From the NCBI RefSeq assembly GCF_000482725.1, contig NZ_KI519487.1, positions 1 to 34,001 of the forward strand: 34,001 bases of DNA, in the 5' to 3' direction. The DNA comes from Psychromonas arctica DSM 14288 (lineage in GTDB: Bacteria; Pseudomonadota; Gammaproteobacteria; Enterobacterales; Psychromonadaceae). Position numbers and translations under genes: made by a program. The notes below the pieces were generated by a model. The model did no database searches, had not been told where the DNA came from, and saw only the letters and a list, made by a program, of their open reading frames with translations. Positions within the stretch are counted from its first letter, which is position 1; each line of letters opens with the position of its first letter. This document shows positions 15,732 to 25,035 of the stretch, piece by piece.

Positions 15732-16493
15732 ATGAATGATCTTGCTTCAACAGCCCAAGGTGGCCTGTTTATTGGTGTGGGTGTTGGCCCGGGTGACCCT
15801 GAGTTATTGACCTTAAAAGCATATCGTGCGATTCAACATGCAGATGTTATTTGTTATTTAGAAAATGAATCAGGACAATCGCAAGCACTTGATATCGCTG
15901 TTGAAGCATTGAGAAGTCCTATTAAAAAGCAGCAACATTTAGGCGTGCGTTTTGCGATGTCTCGTGAACGTGTTGCGGCTAATTTAGCTTACGACAAAGC
16001 GATAGGGCAAATTCATGAGCAATTAAAACAAGGAAAAACGGTTGTATTTTTATGTGAAGGAGACCCTTTGTTTTTTGGATCTTTTACTTATTTATTAGAG
16101 CGTTTAGACAGCCAATACGCTTCACATGTTATTCCAGGTATTCCAGCTTTTGTAGCAGCGACGGCAGAACTTAAAATACCACTAACGGTATTAAAGCAAT
16201 CTTTCGCCGTGATCACTGGACGTCATAGTGACGCAAAAATTAAAGCCGCTTTATTAGAACATGATGCCGTTGTGATCATGAAAGCAGGCATCGAAAGACC
16301 GCGTTTATTAGCGTTATTAAAAGAAACAAAACGTTTTGATGACGCTAACTATTTAGAATATATCAGCCGAGATAATCAACAAGTGATCACTGATTTAAAC
16401 CTTTTAGAGAATATAGCCGGACCTTACTTTTCATTATTTGTCATTACCCGTAAAGAACCGCCTCGGGAAGCTAATCAGGAAGAGAGGACGTGA
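15732..16493 (+). CDS. cbiL: Cobalt-factor II C20-methyltransferase CbiL
   Basis: A tetrapyrrole methylase of 253 residues. Motifs are GVGVGPGDPELLTLKA (near 15), VVFLCEGDPLFFGSF (near 100), the IPGIPAFVAA turn and VVIMKAG. The acidic-rich first helix and the GDPLFFGSF form point to the C20 methylase (CbiL/CobI) rather than CbiH or CbiF, both of which have their own genes here. It starts 2 bases after cbiET and its TGA overlaps the cbiG GTG. Confidence 0.93.
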   Translation: MNDLASTAQGGLFIGVGVGPGDPELLTLKAYRAIQHADVICYLENESGQSQALDIAVEALRSPIKKQQHLGVRFAMSRERVAANLAYDKAIGQIHEQLKQGKTVVFLCEGDPLFFGSFTYLLERLDSQYASHVIPGIPAFVAATAELKIPLTVLKQSFAVITGRHSDAKIKAALLEHDAVVIMKAGIERPRLLALLKETKRFDDANYLEYISRDNQQVITDLNLLENIAGPYFSLFVITRKEPPREANQEERT

Positions 16494-17263
16494 TTAGAAT
16501 TATCTGCTTAACCGAAGTCGGGTTGCAATTAGCAAGGCGTTTACAGCACCTTTTGTCTGATACTGATGCTAAAAGTGAAGTGTGTTTCAAACCGACTCCT
16601 TTTATTGATTCAGTGCAAACTTATTTTAAACAACAAGACACGTTAGTGTTCATCTGTGCCACTGGCATCGTGATGCGTACTTTAGCGCCTGTTATCAAGG
16701 ATAAATATACCGATCCTGCGGTATTAGTGTTAGATGAACAAGGGCAGTTTGTGATCCCTTTGTTATCGGGGCATGAAGGCGGGGCAAATGAGTTCGCACG
16801 ACAAGTTTCAAACTTGCTAGAAAATCAATTAGTGATAACTACTGCCAATCGTTATTTAAACCCCATCTATGTAGTGGGGATGGGATGTGAACGACATTGC
16901 CCGGAAGCTGTTTTGCAAGGTTTATTGGATGAGTGTTTAACAACGGCGGGATTAACGATCAATGATATCAGTGCGATCACCAGTATCGATATCAAAAGCG
17001 ATGAAGTGGGATTGATTGCATTATCGCAAAATTTACATAAACCGTATGTAACCTTTGATGCAGAAACCTTGGGGGCGATGGAAGAGCGATTGTCTACTAA
17101 GTCTGATTATATTTTTAAAACCGTCGGTGTGTATGGTGTTGCAGAATCGGCGGCATTATATCAAGCACAACAATTAACTAAGAATGGCAGCGAATTACTG
17201 CTCAATAAACAAAAAAATAAACAAGCTACCTGCGCAATTGCGCGCAGTTACAGTTTGTCTTAA
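16490..17263 (+). CDS. cbiG: CbiG, cobalt-precorrin-5A hydrolase, short form without middle domain
   Basis: The protein has 257 residues. CbiG opens the ring-A delta-lactone and releases the C20 fragment. The N-domain (about 1-115) has FICATGIVMRTLAP, DPAVLVLDE and PLLSGHEGGANEFA. It joins directly at about residue 120 to the C-domain (VVGMGCERHCPEAVL, ITSIDIKSDEVGLIALS, VGVYGVAESAAL). Typical CbiG is about 350 residues with a middle domain in between; that segment is missing here. The start is GTG 16490, overlapping the cbiL stop, with AGAGAGGA very close upstream, so the spacing is tight. Confidence 0.9.
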   Translation: MIRIICLTEVGLQLARRLQHLLSDTDAKSEVCFKPTPFIDSVQTYFKQQDTLVFICATGIVMRTLAPVIKDKYTDPAVLVLDEQGQFVIPLLSGHEGGANEFARQVSNLLENQLVITTANRYLNPIYVVGMGCERHCPEAVLQGLLDECLTTAGLTINDISAITSIDIKSDEVGLIALSQNLHKPYVTFDAETLGAMEERLSTKSDYIFKTVGVYGVAESAALYQAQQLTKNGSELLLNKQKNKQATCAIARSYSLS

Positions 17264-17325
17264 TCATCAGCTATCACTAGTGTAGCGAGTAAAAAATTTA
17301 AAACGTAAATATTAAAGAGAGAGTC

Positions 17326-18111
17326 ATGAATAATAAAAAACAACTTTTTGTTGTCGGTATGGGACCGGGTGATGCTGACTTAGTGGCTCCTAAAGCATTA
17401 AAAGCAGTACAACAAAGTACCGATTTAGTGGCTTATGGACTGTATTTAGACTTGTTAGGTGAGCCTTGTAATAACAAGGTACACCATGATTTACCATTGG
17501 GTGAAGAGATTGGTCGTGCGCGCCTTGCATTAGATCTAGCGGCAAGTGGTAAAACTACTTCACTTATTTCAAGTGGTGATATCGGCATTTACGCAATGGC
17601 AACCTTAGTGTTTGAATTGTTGGATAGACAACTTCAAGGCCTTGAAGATCATCCTGAATGGTTAGAGGTTGAAATCGATGTTGTGCCAGGCATTTCAGCG
17701 ATGCAAGCAGGCGCAAGCCGTATTGGTGCAATGTTAGGTCATGACTTCTGTACAGTGAGTTTGTCAGATCTTTTAACGCCGTGGGAAACGATCAATAAAC
17801 GCATTCATAGTGCTGGTGAAGGCGATTTTGTTATCTCTTTTTATAACCCTGTATCTAAGAAACGTGATTGGCAGCTTAATCACGCCCGCGACGTATTATT
17901 AAAGTACCGTCCAGCTTCAACACCGGTTTTATTAGGCCGTCAATTGACCCGTGAAGATGAAAGTATCCGTATTATCCGTTTAGATGAGTTAGATGCAAAA
18001 GACGTAGATATGTTTACGTTAGTGAGTGTCGGTAATAGTGAGTCTCGTCATATCGTCAACGGCGATAAAAACTGGGTTTATACACCTCGAGGCTACAAGA
18101 AAAAATTATAG
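17326..18111 (+). CDS. cbiH: Cobalt-precorrin-3B C17-methyltransferase CbiH
   Basis: A tetrapyrrole methylase of 261 residues that contracts the ring and methylates C17. VVGMGPGDADLVAPKA (near 9), LISSGDIGIYAMA, VVPGISAMQAGASRIGA and FVISFYNPVSKKRDW are characteristic of CbiH/CobJ. There is no C-terminal iron-sulfur extension of the CobZ or CbiH60 kind. Its last codons (AAATTATAG) merge into a repeated intergenic element, so the stop codon lies in repeat sequence. Confidence 0.94.
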   Translation: MNNKKQLFVVGMGPGDADLVAPKALKAVQQSTDLVAYGLYLDLLGEPCNNKVHHDLPLGEEIGRARLALDLAASGKTTSLISSGDIGIYAMATLVFELLDRQLQGLEDHPEWLEVEIDVVPGISAMQAGASRIGAMLGHDFCTVSLSDLLTPWETINKRIHSAGEGDFVISFYNPVSKKRDWQLNHARDVLLKYRPASTPVLLGRQLTREDESIRIIRLDELDAKDVDMFTLVSVGNSESRHIVNGDKNWVYTPRGYKKKL

Positions 18112-18293
18112 CTAATAGCGTTGCACTACGAACAATTTCTGCGTTTAAAGTGCTCACTTGGAAACTGTGCTCAGCGCTTGAAAAATGAATTATAGCGTCG
18201 CACTACGCGCAATTTCTGCGTTGAAAGTACTCACTTGGTAAACCAAGCTCCGTGCTTTCGCCTTGAACTAGCGTGAATTGCTTAGCCATAATT
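18104..18293. repeat. Two tandem imperfect copies of a palindrome-edged intergenic element
   Basis: AATTATAGC starts at 18104 and 18188. Each is followed by a shared body (GCACTACG, CAATTTCTGCGTT, AAAGT, CTCACTTGG), offset by 77-84 bases. Copy 2 ends with GCCATAATT (18285-18293), an imperfect inverse of its start, and contains a CTTGG-TAAA-CCAAG hairpin (18234-18247). It looks like a small palindromic, MITE- or REP-like element, and it fills the gap between cbiH and cbiF. Confidence 0.75.
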
Positions 18294-18359
18294 TATTTTG
18301 TAATAGTGAGTTAAAAGTAGCAATTAAAAGCTTAAAGTATTAATTAAGAAGGATTCTAC

Positions 18360-19166
18360 ATGAAAGTTTATTTTATTGGCGCAGGGCCGGGTGATCCTGA
18401 ATTGATGACCATCAAAGGCGCGCGTTTGTTAAAGCAGTGTCCTGTTGTGCTATATGCGGGATCATTGATTCCACGTCAAACATTACAAGATGTTGAAGAC
18501 AGTGCTGAGCTGATTGTTGATACGGCTAAAATCAATCTTGATGAGATGGAAGCGTATTTTGTTGAAGCTGCAAAAGCAGGTAAGGACGTTGCACGTTTAC
18601 AGTGTGGTGATCCTGCTTTATATGGTGCTATTGCTGAGCAAATTCGTCGTTTAGAAAAACATGGTATTGATTATGAAGTCATTCCCGGTGTGAGTGCAAC
18701 GGCTGCATCTGCTGCATATTTAGGCAAAGAGCTAACACTGTCTGGTGTATCGCAAACGGTGATCATGACTCGTTATGAAGGTAAAACACCTTTTCCTGAA
18801 CGTGAGCGTTTACCGCAATTAGCACAAAGTGGCGCAACCTTAGCAATCCATTTAGGTATCACTAAAATCCGTAAAATCGTGGCCGAGTTAATTCCACATT
18901 ACGGTGAAGATTGTCCTGTGGCGGTTTGTTACCGCAGTTCATGGCCTGACCAAGATAAAGTCACGGGTACATTAGCTGATATTGCAGAAAAAGTAGAAGC
19001 CAAAGGGTTTAAGTTAACGGCACTTATTTTGGTTGGTCACGTATTAGATACGACCAATTTTGAAGATTCGTACCTGTATAAAAAAGATAAACCTAATATT
19101 TTCCGTCGCCGTAAAAACACACTTTCCATTGAAGAATTAGAGGTCAAAAATGACAACAGCAAATAA
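18360..19166 (+). CDS. cbiF: Cobalt-precorrin-4 C11-methyltransferase CbiF
   Basis: A tetrapyrrole methylase of 268 residues that methylates C11. It shows FIGAGPGDPELMTIKGARLL (near 5), VLYAGSLIP, RLQCGDPALYGAIAEQ, VIPGVSATAASAAYLG and LAIHLGI. This combination is diagnostic for CbiF/CobM. The C-terminal 25 residues are a basic, charged tail. A 248-base gap with repeats precedes it. The end overlaps cobW by 17 bases. Confidence 0.95.
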   Translation: MKVYFIGAGPGDPELMTIKGARLLKQCPVVLYAGSLIPRQTLQDVEDSAELIVDTAKINLDEMEAYFVEAAKAGKDVARLQCGDPALYGAIAEQIRRLEKHGIDYEVIPGVSATAASAAYLGKELTLSGVSQTVIMTRYEGKTPFPERERLPQLAQSGATLAIHLGITKIRKIVAELIPHYGEDCPVAVCYRSSWPDQDKVTGTLADIAEKVEAKGFKLTALILVGHVLDTTNFEDSYLYKKDKPNIFRRRKNTLSIEELEVKNDNSK

Positions 19167-20259
19167 GAACGTTTCATTAAATAAAATTCCAACGACGGTT
19201 GTAACAGGTTTTCTTGGTAGCGGTAAAACAACGTTATTAGCAAACTTGCTTAAGAAAGCAAAAGGCAAACGTATCGCCGTGATCATGAATGAATTTGGTG
19301 AATTAGATATCGATTCAGAATTACTACGTAGCTGTCCCTTTGATGAAGAAAGTGGATGCGAAGGAGATGGCGCAGAACTAGTCGGTGGCGATGATGGAAT
19401 CTACGAATTAGCCAACGGTTGTATCTGTTGTACCGTAGAAGAAGAGTTTCTACCTGTGATGAAAAAATTGGTTGAACGTCGTGACCAAATCGATCATATC
19501 TTAATTGAAACATCAGGTTTAGCGTTACCAAAGCCATTAGTACAAGCCTTCAATTGGCCGGGTATTAAAGAATATTGCACGGTTGATGCTGTTATTACAT
19601 TAGTTGATGGTCCTGCAATTGCAGCGGGTCGTTTTGCAGCTGATGAAGATAAAGTAAAACAACAACGTGCATTAGATGAAAGTTTAGATCACGACCCAAG
19701 CTTACAAGAACTATTAGACGATCAACTTAACTCTGCTGATTTAGTCGTCGTGAGTAAAAGTGATTTATTAACTGAAGAAGAGCAAGCACGCGTTAAAGCC
19801 GTTATAGAAAAACGTGTACCAAGTTCAGTTAAAACTGCCTATATCAATAATGGTGATGTGCCACTGGAAGTGTTAATTGGTATTAATGCGGGCACTGAAA
19901 AAACCATTGATAAAGTCCATAACCATCATGACCACCATCATGCTCACGGTGCACATCACGACCACGCACATGACCATTTTGATTCAATGGTGATCAGCTT
20001 AGGGACGGTTGATGCTGACAAACTAAAAGTAAGTGTTGAAAAACTATTAAACGAATTTAACTTATTCCGTATTAAAGGTTTTGCAGCTATTGAAAACAAA
20101 CCTATGCGCCAAGTATTGCAAGCCGTTGGTAAACGTTTAGAAGTTCACTTCGACCGTTTATGGGAAGCGACTGAAACGCCAAAAACTGAATTAGTGTTGA
20201 TCGGTAAGGGCTTAGACGAAGCTGCAGTTATTGCTATCTTAAAAAGCGCAGAGGTTTAA
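19150..20259 (+). CDS. cobW: CobW, G3E-family GTPase metallochaperone with His-rich loop
   Basis: The protein has 369 residues. It is a G3E GTPase with P-loop GFLGSGKTT (20-28), the conserved metal site GCICC (Cys91, Cys93, Cys94), ETSGLALPKP and a guanine motif SKSD in place of NKxD. A His-rich loop (about 255-277, with HHDHHHAHGAHHDHAHDH) precedes the C-terminal CobW domain. CobW proteins next to cobN are thought to deliver cobalt to the chelatase. It overlaps cbiF and lies 6 bases before cobN, which fits that role. Confidence 0.93.
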   Translation: MTTANKNVSLNKIPTTVVTGFLGSGKTTLLANLLKKAKGKRIAVIMNEFGELDIDSELLRSCPFDEESGCEGDGAELVGGDDGIYELANGCICCTVEEEFLPVMKKLVERRDQIDHILIETSGLALPKPLVQAFNWPGIKEYCTVDAVITLVDGPAIAAGRFAADEDKVKQQRALDESLDHDPSLQELLDDQLNSADLVVVSKSDLLTEEEQARVKAVIEKRVPSSVKTAYINNGDVPLEVLIGINAGTEKTIDKVHNHHDHHHAHGAHHDHAHDHFDSMVISLGTVDADKLKVSVEKLLNEFNLFRIKGFAAIENKPMRQVLQAVGKRLEVHFDRLWEATETPKTELVLIGKGLDEAAVIAILKSAEV

Positions 20260-20265
20260 TAACAA

Positions 20266-23200
20266 ATGCATCTATTAGCGGCACAACCAGGCGGATTTAT
20301 TGAAGAAGAAGGCATTGTCGATTTAGCGCAATCGCCAGCGCCTTTGGTTGTGTTTAGCGCTGCCGACAGCCAATTAACCGCGCTTTCTGCCGGATTTAAA
20401 AAGGTGACAGCTAAACAGGTGAATGCTGAATCTTCGAAAAACCTGTCTTCGAATAATAGCTTGGCTGAAACGCGTTTAGTTAATTGGACTAACTTACTAA
20501 AGCCTGCTGCTTTTGACCTTTATGAAGATAAAGTCCTAGAGCAAGCAGAAGTCGTGGTGGTGTCGCTATTAGGTGGTAAAGCTTATTGGCAATATGGTGT
20601 GGAAGGATTAATTCGCTGGTCAAAAGCAAAATCCAATCGCACACTTATTTTAGTACCCGGTGATGATAATGTTGACCCTGAGTTAATTGAATTATCAAAT
20701 GTATCCGAAAAAATTCAACATCAAGTATGGCGATACTTACGTGCTGGTGGGTTGGATAATAGTGCACAGCTTTTTGCTTATTTGAATCAGCTTTATTTTG
20801 CGTCAAATATTGATGTTAATGACCCTCATTTTTTACCTGTTGCGCAGTTTTATAATGAGCAAAAAATCAGTCGTAAATGGAAAAGTGAGCAAAGTGTCGT
20901 TGCCCTGATTTTTTATCGAAGTCATTTACAATCGGCTAACTGTGAGATGTTTGAACAGTTTATTGAGTTGATGTCAGCGAATGGTTTAAACCCATTACCA
21001 ATAGTGATTAGCTCGTTAAAAGATGAACAAGCCATGAGTGTGGTGAATCAACTTTTAAGTGAGCATGATTGTCGTTTGATTTTAAACAGTACAGGCTTTG
21101 CTGCGAATACAGTGAGCAGTCCCGGACTAAGTTCTCAACCGAATAGCTTTAAGCGTTTATTTGCCGTTGATATTCCTATTTTACAGCTAGTACTTTCTAG
21201 TAGTACGTTAGAGGATTGGACGAATTACAAACAAGGTTTACGTAGTCGTGATATTGCTATGCAGGTGGTATTACCTGAAATGGATGGCAAAGTATTAACC
21301 CGTGCCATTAGCTTTAAAACCGAAGCTTTTTTTGACGAAAAAACACAAATTTCATTAGTGCAATATCAATTACATAGCGAGCGTGCTTTGTTTGTGATTG
21401 AGTTGGCTAAAAAATATATTCAGCTTTCACTTACCGATAATAAAAACAAACGTATTGCGCTGATCTTAGCGAACTATCCAACCAAAGATGGCCGTATCGG
21501 TAACGGTGTAGGGCTGGATACGCCAAACTCAACTGTGAATATCTTAAATGCTTTAAAGGACGCGGGTTATCCTATTGATGGCGTGCCTGAAAACGGTAAC
21601 AAACTGATTGAAACCTTATTAGAATCAGTGACCAACAACCCCAATACCTTACATCATTTAGCCTGTTGGCAGAGTTTGTCGTTAAGTGATTACAAAAAAG
21701 CCTTTGCAGATTTACCGTTAGTGAGTCAGCAAGCTATTACAGAACGTTGGGGTAACCCCGAAGATGATATTAAATGTCGTGATGGACGTTTGATGATCTC
21801 AGGGATTCGCTTAGGTGAAACCTTTGTCGGTATTCAACCTGCTCGTGGCTTTAATATTGATTTACTCGCTAACTACCATGACCCTGATTTAGTGCCTCCG
21901 CACAATTATTTAGCCTTCTATTTTTGGCTACGTTTTACTTATCAAGTGAATGCGGTTATTCATGTGGGTAAGCACGGTAATTTAGAATGGTTACCGGGTA
22001 AAGGGCTTGCGCTTTCTAATGAATGTTGGCCTGATGCAGTGTTAGGTCCAATGCCACATTTTTATCCTTTTATTGTTAACGATCCCGGCGAAGGAGCGCA
22101 AGCAAAAAGACGTACGCAAGCAGTGATTATTGACCATTTAATGCCACCGATGACGCGTGCTGAAACTTATGGCGAATTGGCTGAGCTTGAAGGTTTAGTC
22201 GATGAATATTATCAAGCTCAAGGTTTAGATGTGCGCCGTGAGGTGTGGTTGCGTGAACAAATTTTAGAAAAAGTACAAAGCACTAATATCCTTGATGAAT
22301 TAAATGAAGCTGCACGTGAAGACGATAATCAAGTATTAGAAGAATTAGATACCTACCTTTGTGATATTAAAGAAGCGCAAATTCGTCATGGGTTACATAT
22401 TCTTGGGCAACTGCCGGAACCACATAAAGTAGCGAATACCTTAATTGCTTTATTACGCTTGCCACGTGGTGAAGGCGTTATAAACCAAGGTATTTTACAC
22501 GCTTTAGTGAGTGATTTTGTCTTGCAAGTAGATGGTAAAGCATTCGATCCTTTAGAAGCGACCCGTGAACAATGGTTGGATGAAAAGCCTTCATTATTAA
22601 TGAAGGTGAGTGAAACCCTATGGCGAACGCATGCAGATACGCGTGAACGTTTAGAGTTGTTGGCCTTAGAATGGGTTGAACACTTTTTACTTAACGATAA
22701 CGATCTTATTGAGCTGAATAATTATCCAGCAACACAGGCATTATTAACCTATGCAAAATCAACGATTCAAGCGGCGTTAAATCAAAGTGTTAAAAACGAA
22801 TTAAGCGCAATCCTTGATGGTTTAGATGCTAAGTTTATTGAAGCTGGTCCAAGTGGTGCTCCTACTCGAGGCCGCTTAGATACATTACCAACAGGGCGAA
22901 ATTTTTACTCTGTGGATAATCGCGCGATTCCCTCGAAAGCCGCTTGGGTATTAGGTCAACAATCGGCGCAAGCGTTAATCCATCGCCATCTACAAGAGCA
23001 TGGAGATTATCCGAAACAGCTTGGTTTATCGGTGTGGGGCACTGCAACCATGCGCACTGGTGGTGATGATATTGCGCAAGCCTTTGCACTAATGGGTGTT
23101 AAACCGATTTGGGCGCAGGGCAGTAATCGTGTGGTGGATTTTGAGATTATTCCATTTCAATTATTGAATCGCCCAAGAGTTGATGTGACCTTAAGAGTTT

Positions 23201-24099
23201 CCGGTTTTTTCCGAGATGCTTTTGCTAATGTGATGGCATTGTTTGATGCGGCTGTGGTTGCCATTAGCGAACTCAATGAACCGGGCAACGGTAATTTAAT
23301 CCAACAAAATATTAAACAACGTGAAGCACAGTTAATTGCCGATGGTATGGCAATTGGTGAGGCTAAACGCGAAGCCAGTTATCGTGTATTTGGTTCTAAA
23401 CCGGGTGCTTATGGCGCAGGATTACAAGGTTTAATTGATGAGCGTTGTTGGGAAGAGAAAAGCGATTTAGCTGAAGCGTATTTAAACTGGGGCGGTTACG
23501 CCTACGGCAACAGCGATAAAGATGGTGTGCAGGCGAAAGATGCCTTTTTACATCAACTAAGTAACATTGAAGTGGTGGTACAAAACCAAGATAACCGTGA
23601 ACATGATTTATTAGATTCCGATGACTATTACCAATTCCAAGGTGGCATGAGTAACGCGGCACAAGTGTATTCAGGTAAAGCACCAACCATTTATCATAGT
23701 GACCATAGTAATCCAAGTAAGCCGGTGATTCGTACCTTAAAAGAAGAATTGAATCGTGTGATCCGTTCGCGAGTTTTAAATCCTAAATGGATTGAAGGGA
23801 TGCGTGAACATGGTTACAAAGGTGCTTTTGAAATGGGCGCCACGGTTGATTACCTGTTTGCCTATGATGCGACCACAGATTTGATTGCCGATTATCAATA
23901 TGAGCAAGTGACTGACACGCTGCTGTTTGATGACGTTAATCAGCAATTTTTAAAAGATAATAATCCACAAATTATGGAAGAGATGGCCGAGCGTTTAATG
24001 GAAGCGGCGCAACGTGGTTTATGGCAAGCGCCTGAGGAATATAAAGAAAAGCTACAAGATTTCCTATTACAGTGTGATGAGATGCAAGAAGCTAAGTAA
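20266..24099 (+). CDS. cobN: CobN, large subunit of ATP-dependent cobaltochelatase
   Basis: The protein has 1277 residues, full length for the family. It begins MHLLAAQPGG, a typical CobN start. The chelatase core has HVGKHGNLEWLPGKG (near 566), CWPDAVLGPMPHFYPF, VNDPGEGAQAKRR, and later GRNFYSVD and GTATMRTGGDD. CobN inserts Co2+ into hydrogenobyrinic acid a,c-diamide in the late, aerobic route, with CobS/CobT or a ChlI/ChlD-type motor. Here the ChlI-ChlD fusion at 8252-10093 is the likely motor. It coexists with CbiX and an otherwise early-cobalt pathway, so its actual substrate is uncertain. Confidence 0.95.
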   Translation: MHLLAAQPGGFIEEEGIVDLAQSPAPLVVFSAADSQLTALSAGFKKVTAKQVNAESSKNLSSNNSLAETRLVNWTNLLKPAAFDLYEDKVLEQAEVVVVSLLGGKAYWQYGVEGLIRWSKAKSNRTLILVPGDDNVDPELIELSNVSEKIQHQVWRYLRAGGLDNSAQLFAYLNQLYFASNIDVNDPHFLPVAQFYNEQKISRKWKSEQSVVALIFYRSHLQSANCEMFEQFIELMSANGLNPLPIVISSLKDEQAMSVVNQLLSEHDCRLILNSTGFAANTVSSPGLSSQPNSFKRLFAVDIPILQLVLSSSTLEDWTNYKQGLRSRDIAMQVVLPEMDGKVLTRAISFKTEAFFDEKTQISLVQYQLHSERALFVIELAKKYIQLSLTDNKNKRIALILANYPTKDGRIGNGVGLDTPNSTVNILNALKDAGYPIDGVPENGNKLIETLLESVTNNPNTLHHLACWQSLSLSDYKKAFADLPLVSQQAITERWGNPEDDIKCRDGRLMISGIRLGETFVGIQPARGFNIDLLANYHDPDLVPPHNYLAFYFWLRFTYQVNAVIHVGKHGNLEWLPGKGLALSNECWPDAVLGPMPHFYPFIVNDPGEGAQAKRRTQAVIIDHLMPPMTRAETYGELAELEGLVDEYYQAQGLDVRREVWLREQILEKVQSTNILDELNEAAREDDNQVLEELDTYLCDIKEAQIRHGLHILGQLPEPHKVANTLIALLRLPRGEGVINQGILHALVSDFVLQVDGKAFDPLEATREQWLDEKPSLLMKVSETLWRTHADTRERLELLALEWVEHFLLNDNDLIELNNYPATQALLTYAKSTIQAALNQSVKNELSAILDGLDAKFIEAGPSGAPTRGRLDTLPTGRNFYSVDNRAIPSKAAWVLGQQSAQALIHRHLQEHGDYPKQLGLSVWGTATMRTGGDDIAQAFALMGVKPIWAQGSNRVVDFEIIPFQLLNRPRVDVTLRVSGFFRDAFANVMALFDAAVVAISELNEPGNGNLIQQNIKQREAQLIADGMAIGEAKREASYRVFGSKPGAYGAGLQGLIDERCWEEKSDLAEAYLNWGGYAYGNSDKDGVQAKDAFLHQLSNIEVVVQNQDNREHDLLDSDDYYQFQGGMSNAAQVYSGKAPTIYHSDHSNPSKPVIRTLKEELNRVIRSRVLNPKWIEGMREHGYKGAFEMGATVDYLFAYDATTDLIADYQYEQVTDTLLFDDVNQQFLKDNNPQIMEEMAERLMEAAQRGLWQAPEEYKEKLQDFLLQCDEMQEAK

Positions 24100-24157
24100 A
24101 GTCAGTTAGATATAAAGTAAAACAGAAGAAGACCTTAATTAAAAAAAGTAGTCAATA

Positions 24158-24811
24158 ATGAAAAGTCAGCATAGCTATAGCCAAGTTGAAAAAGAAGCCG
24201 TTTATCGTGTTATTAAAGAGCGCCGAGATATGCGCCATTTTAGCAGTGAACCGCTTGAAAAAGGATTATTAACACGTTTATTAACGGTTGCTAACCAAGC
24301 ACCAAGTGTTGGCTTAATGCAACCGTGGCGATTTATTCGTATTACAGATAATGCATTAAAATTATCAATAAAAACGCTGGTGGAAACTGAACGTAATATA
24401 ACAGCAGAACTTTTGAATCAACGTAAGAATGACTTCTTAAAGTTAAAAGTAGAAGGTATTTCAGAGTGTGCTGAATTGATTGTGGTTGCCTTGCCTGAAG
24501 GGCGTGAAAAACATCTGTTTGGCCGTCGTACTATGCCTGATATGGATTTAGCGTCAGTGGCCTGTGCGATTCAAAATATGTGGTTAGCCGCACGTGCTGA
24601 AGGAATTGGTCTTGGTTGGGTTTCTTTGTTTGATCCCATTCAATTGGCTAATTTATTAAATATGCCTGAAGACAGTCGACCGATTGCTATTTTATGTATT
24701 GGTCACGTTGAAAAGTTTTATGAAAAACCAATGTTGATTGAACAAAATTGGGCTCAGGCTGCAGAAGTTGATACTTTTTTGTTTGAGAATAGTTGGCCAG
24801 AAACTAAGTAG
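24158..24811 (+). CDS. bluB: 5,6-dimethylbenzimidazole synthase BluB
   Basis: A nitroreductase-fold flavoprotein of 217 residues. BluB uses O2 to fragment reduced FMN into 5,6-dimethylbenzimidazole, the lower ligand of cobalamin. Typical features are RRDMRHF (near 23), NQAPSVGLMQPWRF (near 47), FGRRTMPDMDLASVACAIQNMW and GIGLGWVSLFDP. The ribosome binding site is poor. It lies 58 bases after cobN. CobU, CobS and CobT, which would use its product, are not in the window. Confidence 0.93.
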   Translation: MKSQHSYSQVEKEAVYRVIKERRDMRHFSSEPLEKGLLTRLLTVANQAPSVGLMQPWRFIRITDNALKLSIKTLVETERNITAELLNQRKNDFLKLKVEGISECAELIVVALPEGREKHLFGRRTMPDMDLASVACAIQNMWLAARAEGIGLGWVSLFDPIQLANLLNMPEDSRPIAILCIGHVEKFYEKPMLIEQNWAQAAEVDTFLFENSWPETK

Positions 24812-24815
24812 TTGT

Positions 24816-24875
24816 ACTTGTTACACTACTTGTCACATTAGTTATTACATTAGCTTCTACGTTAATTATAGCTAT
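24816..24875. repeat. Degenerate 12-nt tandem repeat after bluB
   Basis: Five units of 12 bases follow in strict register: ACTTGTTACACT, ACTTGTCACATT, AGTTATTACATT, AGCTTCTACGTT, AATTATAGCTAT. The array starts right after the bluB stop. The rest of the 224-base gap holds AGCGAATCAA twice, 20 bases apart (24952-24961 and 24972-24981). Confidence 0.65.
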
Positions 24876-25035
24876 CTGAACCTAGAAAAATAACAATTGT
24901 CGATTGCTGTTTTAGCTGTCATTGATACCATGGCGAAATAAATGAGCTCAAAGCGAATCAATTCCGTTTACAGCGAATCAACAGCGCCAAATAAAGTGTA
25001 AATAAAAACAATCAAAAGATATAAAGAGATTAAAA

